This document shows, in pieces, positions 1-6,000 of a DNA stretch of 7,849 nucleotides; the first letter of the stretch is position 1, and each line of letters starts with the position of its first letter. The DNA comes from CAYSNP01 sp964432485 (lineage in GTDB: Bacteria; Bacillota; Clostridia; Christensenellales; DTU072), in NCBI GenBank assembly GCA_964432485.1, contig CAYSNP010000058.1, positions 1 through 7,849 on the forward strand, in the 5' to 3' direction. The notes under the pieces are model-generated. The model ran no database searches and was not told the DNA's origin. It saw only the letters and a program-made list of their open reading frames with translations. Position numbers and translations under genes: made by a program.

Positions 1-140
1 CATTTGATAAAGAGTTGGTTTTGTTAAACTCTAATGCAGAAATTGCAGAAAAAAAAGATATTAAATATAATAGAATTTTTACCAATCTATTATATAATAT
101 ATTGGAGGAGGCAAGCTATCAAGCAACTATTAATTCTTAG
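1..140 (+). CDS. C-terminal end of an upstream MinD-family ATPase paralogue (partial, 5' end outside window)
   Basis: An open frame runs from the left edge (first complete codon at 3) to TAG at 138-140 and encodes about 45 residues beginning FDKELVLLNSNAEIAEK. The two bases before it (CA) would complete a Pro, Ser, Thr or Ala codon, so PFDK is possible. This matches the C-terminal part of the next gene, which reads GRIPFDKNAVLAINNN. In MinD/Mrp-type ATPases this IPFDxxV segment is normally followed by 30-40 residues, as it is here. I infer that this is the tail of the other member of a tandem pair of ferredoxin-containing MinD-like ATPases. Its last 23 bases overlap the start of the next gene, and the ribosome binding site of that gene lies inside its coding sequence. 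With only the tail visible, no ATP-binding or Fe-S motif can be checked. It could instead be another P-loop protein of the same superfamily. Confidence 0.72.
   Translation, partial: FDKELVLLNSNAEIAEKKDIKYNRIFTNLLYNILEEASYQATINS
104..111 (+). promoter_or_regulatory. Strong ribosome binding site that fixes the start at 118
   Basis: GGAGGAGG, a near-perfect Shine-Dalgarno sequence, ends 6 bases before the ATC codon at 118-120. It lies inside the coding sequence of the preceding gene. The in-frame ATG at 34 has no comparable site. This site is the main reason for placing the start of the second ATPase at 118. Confidence 0.8.
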
Positions 141-978
141 CGGCAAAGGCGGCACAGGCAAAACTACGCTTGCAAGCGCATTTATTAAGTTGTCGCAAGC
201 TAAAGCATATGCGGATTGCGATGTAGATGCGCCCAACTTGCATTTGATTTCGCACCAAGACGCTGTACCTGCAAAAGCGGACTATTACGGACTGCCTAAA
301 GCAAGCATTGACCCTCAAGTGTGTATCGAATGTGATAAGTGTAGACAGAAATGCAGATTTGATGCTATTGCCTATAAGGATATATATAAGGTGGATTACT
401 TTGCTTGCGAAGGGTGCGGTGTATGCAAATTGGTTTGTCCGGTTGAAGCAATTACGCTTTTACCGTCAATAGCAGGCGAGCTGATGTTATATAAAAACGA
501 GCAGGTCTTTTCTACTGCACAGCTAAAGATGGGCAGCGGCACTTCGGGGCTGCTGGTATCAAGGGTAAAAAAGCAGCTAAGAGACAATTCCAACGCCGAT
601 TTTGCCATTATTGACGGCTCCCCCGGCATTGGCTGTCCGGTAATTGCTTCGCTTTCCGGTGTGGACACGGTGTTGATTGTGGCAGAACCTACATTATCGG
701 GTATTAGCGATATGGAGCGGATAATTAAAACTGCAAAAGGCTTTGGGGTAAAGATTGCAGTTTGCGTAAATAAATACGATACTAACTTAGAGCATACCAA
801 AAGAATTGAAAGATATTGCCTAAACAATGGTTTATCTTATGCGGGCAGGATTCCGTTTGATAAAAATGCGGTGCTTGCCATCAATAACAATAAAACTATT
901 GTGGATATAGTATGCGCTTCGGGCATAGCGGCTAAGCGTGTATATAATAGAGTTATGGAGCTGCTTTTAGCAGGGTAA
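118..978 (+). CDS. MinD-superfamily P-loop ATPase with inserted 2x[4Fe-4S] ferredoxin domain (COG1149 type)
   Basis: This is a 286-residue cytosolic ATPase. Numbered from the codon at 118, the deviant Walker A motif SGKGGTGKTT is at 8-17, ADCDVDAPNLHL at 32-43, and the Walker B-like AIIDGSPGIGCPV at 163-174. A ferredoxin-like insertion carries CIECDKCRQKC (C69, C72, C75, C79) and CEGCGVCKLVCP (C97, C100, C103, C107), enough ligands for two [4Fe-4S] clusters. Such proteins are known in anaerobes, often as tandem pairs near NifX-like or ORP-type proteins; coupling of ATP hydrolysis to cluster transfer or electron flow is inferred. The start is unusual: homologues begin right before the P-loop, and here that position is ATC (M replaced by I if read literally), preceded by GGAGGAGG. 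The next in-frame NTG downstream (a TTG about 25 codons in) would delete Walker A. The upstream ATG at 34 would add 28 residues that are simply the preceding gene read in another frame. The hydrolase gene follows after 5 bases. Confidence 0.9.
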   Translation: MKQLLILSGKGGTGKTTLASAFIKLSQAKAYADCDVDAPNLHLISHQDAVPAKADYYGLPKASIDPQVCIECDKCRQKCRFDAIAYKDIYKVDYFACEGCGVCKLVCPVEAITLLPSIAGELMLYKNEQVFSTAQLKMGSGTSGLLVSRVKKQLRDNSNADFAIIDGSPGIGCPVIASLSGVDTVLIVAEPTLSGISDMERIIKTAKGFGVKIAVCVNKYDTNLEHTKRIERYCLNNGLSYAGRIPFDKNAVLAINNNKTIVDIVCASGIAAKRVYNRVMELLLAG

Positions 979-983
979 AGATT

Positions 984-1805
984 ATGATTATTAAGACTTT
1001 AGCAGAAAATGTGCCTTTATGCGAGGAGTTTGGCAGCGAGCACGGGCTTAGCTTATATATAGAAACAAGTAATGCACGCATCCTTTTTGATACAGGCGCA
1101 AGCAACCTTTTTTTAGAAAATGCAAAAAAATTAGGGGTAAATATTGCAGATATAGACTATCTTGTTATCTCGCACGGGCATTATGACCATGGCGGTGGGC
1201 TAAAAGCATTTATGGAAGTCAACCATACTGCGGAAATCTTTTTACATGAGCAAGCCTTTGAAAAGCATTATGCATTGCGCCCTAATGGCAAAATGGAGTA
1301 TATCGGTCTGCAAGAGCAGCTAATTGGGCATAAACGGATTGTCTCTACCTCTGACAGATTCTTTATAAGCAAGGGGCTGCAGGTATTTTCGGGGATAAAG
1401 CAATTGTCCGTGCCGCCTGCGTCCAATCTTGGACTGCTTAAAGAGGAGGAAGGGACACCTGTACAAGACACCTTTGCGCATGAGCAAAACTTAATTATAG
1501 AAGAAGGGGAGCTGTCTTTGCTTATTACAGGGTGCGCTCATAACGGAATTGTTAATATTCTTGAGCACTACAAGCAAATTAAAGGGCAGTTGCCTAAGAT
1601 TGTGATAGGTGGATTTCATCTTTCCTCTCGTTTGGGTAGCAAGTTAGCGGACAAGGTGCTAGACCAAATAGCCGAGTATCTTTTAAGCACTAAAGCAAAG
1701 TATTACACTTGCCATTGTACGGGTATGGAAGCATTTACATATCTAAAACAAATTATGGGTGATAATATAGAGTATCTGCCAAGCGGCAGCCAAATAATAA
1801 TCTAA
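984..1805 (+). CDS. Metallo-beta-lactamase-fold hydrolase, COG1237 type
   Basis: This 273-residue protein has the metallo-beta-lactamase fold. The metal-binding signature SHGHYDHGGG gives H64, H66, D68 and H69. Further candidate ligands are H186 in TGCAHNGIVN, H212 in GGFHL and H244 in TCHCTG. The N-terminus (LAENVPLCEEFGSEHGLSLY, then ARILFDTGAS) and the TGCAHNGIVN and TCHCTG blocks are typical of COG1237. That family is often labelled dihydropterin-aminobenzene-phosphate synthase after an archaeal methanopterin enzyme. That label should not be transferred here, because nothing in the window suggests methanopterin synthesis; the substrate is unknown. The gene starts at ATG 5 bases after the ATPase stop, with a weak AGGG at 972-975, so translation is probably coupled. 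Its position between two Fe-S/P-loop ATPases suggests a role in the same metallocluster or redox pathway. It has no signal peptide, so it should be cytosolic. Confidence 0.9.
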   Translation: MIIKTLAENVPLCEEFGSEHGLSLYIETSNARILFDTGASNLFLENAKKLGVNIADIDYLVISHGHYDHGGGLKAFMEVNHTAEIFLHEQAFEKHYALRPNGKMEYIGLQEQLIGHKRIVSTSDRFFISKGLQVFSGIKQLSVPPASNLGLLKEEEGTPVQDTFAHEQNLIIEEGELSLLITGCAHNGIVNILEHYKQIKGQLPKIVIGGFHLSSRLGSKLADKVLDQIAEYLLSTKAKYYTCHCTGMEAFTYLKQIMGDNIEYLPSGSQIII

Positions 1806-1809
1806 AAAT

Positions 1810-1815
1810 AAGGAG
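1810..1815 (+). promoter_or_regulatory. Ribosome binding site of the Mrp-type ATPase gene
   Basis: AAGGAG lies 8 bases before the ATG at 1824. It supports that start, which keeps the N-terminal four-cysteine motif in the protein. Confidence 0.75.
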
Positions 1816-1823
1816 TTAGCAAA

Positions 1824-3026
1824 ATGAGCGAAAAATGCGACCAAGACTGCAGCAGTTGTTCTCAAGACTGTGCAGAAAGAAAAGAGCAAAAGCCCGATTT
1901 TACAGAAAAGTTACACGAAATGAGCAAAATAGGCAAGGTTATAGCGGTAATTAGCGGCAAAGGCGGCGTTGGCAAGTCTATTGTTACATCTATGCTGGCA
2001 GTTACTATGAACCGCAGAGGATATAAGACTGCTATTTTGGATGCGGATATTACCGGTCCGTCTATCCCCAAGATTTTTGGGCTAAAGAGCAAGGCAACGG
2101 GTACGGAGTTTGGGCTTTTTCCTGTTAAAAGCAAGACGGGCATTGATATAATGAGCGTTAATTTGCTGCTGGAGAACGATACCGACCCCGTTATATGGAG
2201 AGGACCTATTATTTCAGGCACTATTAAGCAGTTTTGGAGCAATGTAATTTGGGACAATATAGATTATATGTTTATAGATATGCCGCCGGGCACTGGAGAT
2301 GTTGCGCTAACCGTATTTCAATCTCTTGCGGTTGACGGTATTATTGTGGTGACCAGCCCTCAGGAGTTGGTGGGTATGATAGTTTCCAAAGCGGTAAAAA
2401 TGGCAGAAATGATGAAAATACCTATTGTTGGATTGGTGGAGAACTTTTCGTACTTTCATTGTCCTGACAATGGCAAAGACTATAAGATATTTGGCGATAG
2501 CCATATAGACCAAATAGCAGCCCGACATAACCTTAAAGTGCTTGCTAAGCTGCCTATCCAGCCTAAAATTGCCTCCGCCAGCGACGAAGGGCTAATAGAG
2601 CTATTTGCGGGCGACCATCTTGAAAGCGTTGCAGACACTCTTGAACAAGGCAAGCAGGAGCAGGAGTATAAAGAGGACAAACAATTAAAGATTGCCATAG
2701 CAAGCGAGGGCGGACAGGTTTGCGCTCACTTTGGACATTGCGAGAGCTTTGCAATCTTTTATGCGGAAGGCGATAAGATTGTAAAAAGCGAAGATGTGCC
2801 CAATCCCGGTCATAAGCCCGGCTTTTTGCCCAACTTTTTGCATGGCTTAGGGGTTGATGTAATTATTTCAGGTGGTATGGGCGGCGGCGCGGTTGATATT
2901 TTTAACGAAAAAGGTATCGAAGTAGTAATAGGCGCAAAAGGCAACGTAGCAGACTGCGCCCAATCCTACCTCTCCGGAGAGCTAGAAACTACCGGCGCAA
3001 TATGCTCCGAGCATTCGCATAATTAA
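1824..3026 (+). CDS. Mrp/NBP35-like Fe-S carrier ATPase fused to a C-terminal NifX/NifB-like cofactor-binding domain
   Basis: This is a 400-residue cytosolic fusion protein. Residues 5-16 hold C-x3-C-x2-C-x3-C (CDQDCSSCSQDC), a motif common at the N-terminus of anaerobe Mrp proteins. Residues about 36-270 form the Mrp/ApbC ATPase: Walker A SGKGGVGKS (44-52), DADITGPSIPKIFG (73-86), FIDMPPGTGDV (150-160) and VTSPQELV (176-183). After a charged linker (about 271-287, rich in E, K and Q), residues 288-392 form a NifX/NifB-C-like domain (PF02579 type): KIAIAS, then CAHFGHCESFAIF, then VIISGGMGGGAVDIF. The chain ends in a Cys/His-containing tail, CSEHSHN. Mrp-family ATPases carry and transfer [4Fe-4S] clusters, and NifX-like domains bind Fe-Mo or similar cofactors, so the fusion probably handles a metallocluster. 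The usual C-terminal CPxC of Mrp reads HCPDNG here, leaving one cysteine (C213). The gene follows the hydrolase gene after 18 bases and is the last gene of the operon, 15 bases before a terminator hairpin. Confidence 0.92.
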   Translation: MSEKCDQDCSSCSQDCAERKEQKPDFTEKLHEMSKIGKVIAVISGKGGVGKSIVTSMLAVTMNRRGYKTAILDADITGPSIPKIFGLKSKATGTEFGLFPVKSKTGIDIMSVNLLLENDTDPVIWRGPIISGTIKQFWSNVIWDNIDYMFIDMPPGTGDVALTVFQSLAVDGIIVVTSPQELVGMIVSKAVKMAEMMKIPIVGLVENFSYFHCPDNGKDYKIFGDSHIDQIAARHNLKVLAKLPIQPKIASASDEGLIELFAGDHLESVADTLEQGKQEQEYKEDKQLKIAIASEGGQVCAHFGHCESFAIFYAEGDKIVKSEDVPNPGHKPGFLPNFLHGLGVDVIISGGMGGGAVDIFNEKGIEVVIGAKGNVADCAQSYLSGELETTGAICSEHSHN

Positions 3027-3041
3027 ATATTATTTGTAGAT

Positions 3042-3074
3042 AAAAAAACTGCCCTGCAAGCGGGCAGTTTTTTT
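3042..3074. terminator. Bidirectional intrinsic terminator between convergent genes
   Basis: CTGCCC (3049-3054) pairs with GGGCAG (3062-3067) around a 7-base loop. The stem is flanked by seven A before and seven T after, which pair with each other and also give a U-tract on either strand. It lies 15 bases after the Mrp-fusion stop and 18 bases beyond the stop of the opposite-strand surface-protein gene, so it can end transcription from both sides. Confidence 0.92.
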
Positions 3075-3092
3075 AATTAAGTTCTTTTTTGG

Positions 3093-6000
3093 TTAATAAA
3101 TATCATCCCTGGAGACATATTTGAATTGCTTTCCTCTGGCGTGCTCTTCTCTGGCCTTGGCTTTTGCAAGTTTTTGCGCTGTTTTCTTTTCTCTTTTTGC
3201 TTGGCGGTATGCATGATTATAGCGTTTTTGATACTCAGAGCCGACCTTGATTCTACGACGGCGGGCTTTTACCCCAATATCTAAAAGCATAAAGAGCCCA
3301 AATAAAGCTACTATAACAAAGATAATAACAAATATAGTATAATCATTGTTGGTCACAATCATATAATCACCCATTTGGTCGGTGACAAGCACCAAATAAT
3401 TGCCATCCAAAGTAGCACCTTCTACTATTTCAATATCGCCAGCTTCATTGTAGTAAAGTACTTCAAAACTTCTGGCGTGCGCAATATTATCAGGAATAAG
3501 AATCCTAATAGTAACCGGCTGTTCGGGCTGTGCCTCGTTACCGTTGCGCATAAAGCTAAAGTTGTAGCCTATTTTAACAGATAGGCCGTTAAGGTTGTAT
3601 CTGCCTTGCTTAAATGTCTTGAAATCTGCTTCGAAAGTGTTAAACTTGCCTTGTCCGCTCTTAGGGATAATATCTGCTTCAAGTGAAATATCGGCATCGT
3701 AGGAACCTATTGCTGTAATACTTTCTTCTTTTGTGTATAGTATGGACTGCCTTACTATAACAGTACCTTTATTATAGACAATTTGGTAATTGTCTGCAAC
3801 AGCTCCGTATGGAGCAATTTGATAAGTGCCTGCCGTATTAGGCATATCAGCTTTAGGTAGCGCATTAAGCACACTTTCGCTTTCATCTTCTACAAATCCA
3901 AGGTAGTTAAATATCGGCGCGGGCACTTTGTTATCATTATACTCTGCATTTTCAAGTTTAATATTTAAAGATTTCTTAACAATGCGCACTTCATATTCGC
4001 TATCCTGCGCCAGCTTATAGTTGGGATTGTCAAAAGCGGGGATAACTTGATAGATACCTGCATTTACCATATCTCCGCTATAAGAAAAGCTAAAGTTAAT
4101 ATTATCGCCTGCCAGCACGCCTATCGGTGATGCCAAAACTTGCTTTTGAGGTTTGCCGCTGTATATTAATTCTGACTCGCCCTCATATTCTACGCTAAAC
4201 TCTAAAGGTAAGATTGTAATGCTGATATCAAAAGTTACTTGGCTATAATTAACTTCATCATTGGGAATAAATCTTACAGAATACTCAGTAACATTGCTAT
4301 CTGAAATATTAGGGAATATGCTTTCTTGTGAATCCCACAAATATACTCCCGTAACAGTCATTTCGCCTTCATTGGTTACAGCTTTAACTTTACCGCCTGA
4401 AAAGGTGCTGCCGGTAAGCTCAGTACCGTAAATAATGGTGGCGGCTACTGGCTTTACATCAATTACAGGGAGTATTTTATTTATAGTTAAGCCGCGCCCA
4501 AAGTCATTAAAAGTAATGCTATAATTCTCGCTTACCGTAATATCAGCAAGTGTGTATAGATAAAATCCGGGGCTTTCGCCTTCTGCTCTGCCTATTTCTA
4601 TCTGAATGGTATCAGTATAAACAAGGCCAACAACTTGATAAGTTACTGAGGGGTCTTGTTCCCCATAAGCTTTTTGGGTAGAGTTAGGTCTTATAGTTAA
4701 GCCGGCTTTTGTAATGGTAAAGATATTAGGATAAAAAGTAATGATAAAATTAGGATTATTAGTATCAGTTAAAGTATTTGGGCTGATATTATATTCGCCC
4801 ACATTATTGCCCGACTCTCGGGCAAGAGTGCCTGAAAGTGCAAAAGTACCTTCGTCAATGGTATAGGAAAGCACAGGGTCGCTTTGTCCATATATCTTTT
4901 GCAATTGATTAGCTCTTACAGTAAGTGCCTTTTTAGCTACAAAAAGCAAAGGTTCTGCGGAGTTGTCTGCAATAATTTCGTATCCGTCAGAAGCACCGCC
5001 TGAAAGCGTAATAGGATAGCCTATCTCAGAAGCGTTTAGCCTAACATTGGTATTGTAGGTGTATATATTATCTGCTAGCTTGATAGTAGGCTTAACTAGA
5101 CCTGTAGGAATAAGAAAAGCCTCTTCACCTGCTACAAAACCGCTATAAGTAATAGGCAATTCTAAAATATCGTTATAAGTAATATAGTTTTCGATATTTG
5201 TTACAAATACGGTAAGGTTGGCTTTGGAGACATAAAAGCTCATAATACCGGAGGTTATTTGAAAATAGTTTTGACTTTCTGCCTTAGTAGCTTGTATTTT
5301 AACTTCTCCTGCGCCATACAAAGTCAAAACATCCTCATTAATAGTAGCTTTACCAGAGATTAGTGTATATGTCACCGTACCGTCTCCATCGCCCCCGGTA
5401 GTAGTAAGCAAAATAGGTTGGATATTATAAGTAGTGTCCTCAACTTGATCAATACAAAGGTCATCTGTTTGGTCAATTTTAGATACATTGAACTCGCAAG
5501 TTGTAGTCCCAATAAGCTCATAGTTAGAGTTGAGGGAGTAGGCATAAGCTATGTAATCGCCTGCATTAAGTAGTGGTACTATAGCATCATCCATTTTATA
5601 GGTTATACCTGCCGCTTCGAAAATGCCTGCATAAACAGTTCCATGCAATGCGGTAATAGATTGTTCTGCTCCTGTATAAGCTAAATTAGTATATCCGCTA
5701 AAGGTGACTGTTACTTTCATAGGGGTAATCTCAAAGGTATACTCTTCTTCCAGCTCCAAAGTATGGTTGTCATTGTTTGGATTGTAAATATCTGTTTTGA
5801 ATTGCACTTCTATGCTATATAGCCCTATATCGCCTTCATTAGCCCCTGCTAGGTGGGTAAATATAAATTCTATATCAATAACTCCTACGCTATCAACAGA
5901 ATATGCTTGAATGGAAGGAGGCAGTTCGTTATAAACTTTGGATAAAAACCTTTCTTCTATACTTACCAGTGCTATTCGGCACACAATGCTGGCATTAGAA

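Noticed and set aside
43..71. Promoter-like TTGCAG-17-TATAAT before the ATPase gene
   Set aside because: It lies within the coding frame of the upstream paralogue, the -35 is a poor match, and A/T-rich coding sequence gives such boxes by chance. An internal promoter cannot be excluded.
34..117. N-terminal extension of the ATPase from the ATG at 34
   Set aside because: It has no ribosome binding site, the 28 residues do not resemble the family N-terminus, and the DNA reads as the tail of another protein in frame 3.
396..827. 143-codon open frame on the - strand inside the ATPase gene
   Set aside because: It is antisense to clear ferredoxin and Walker B motifs and shows no recognisable family or start signal.
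1862..2257. 131-codon open frame on the - strand inside the Mrp-fusion gene
   Set aside because: It is the reverse of the Mrp P-loop region, with no independent coding evidence.
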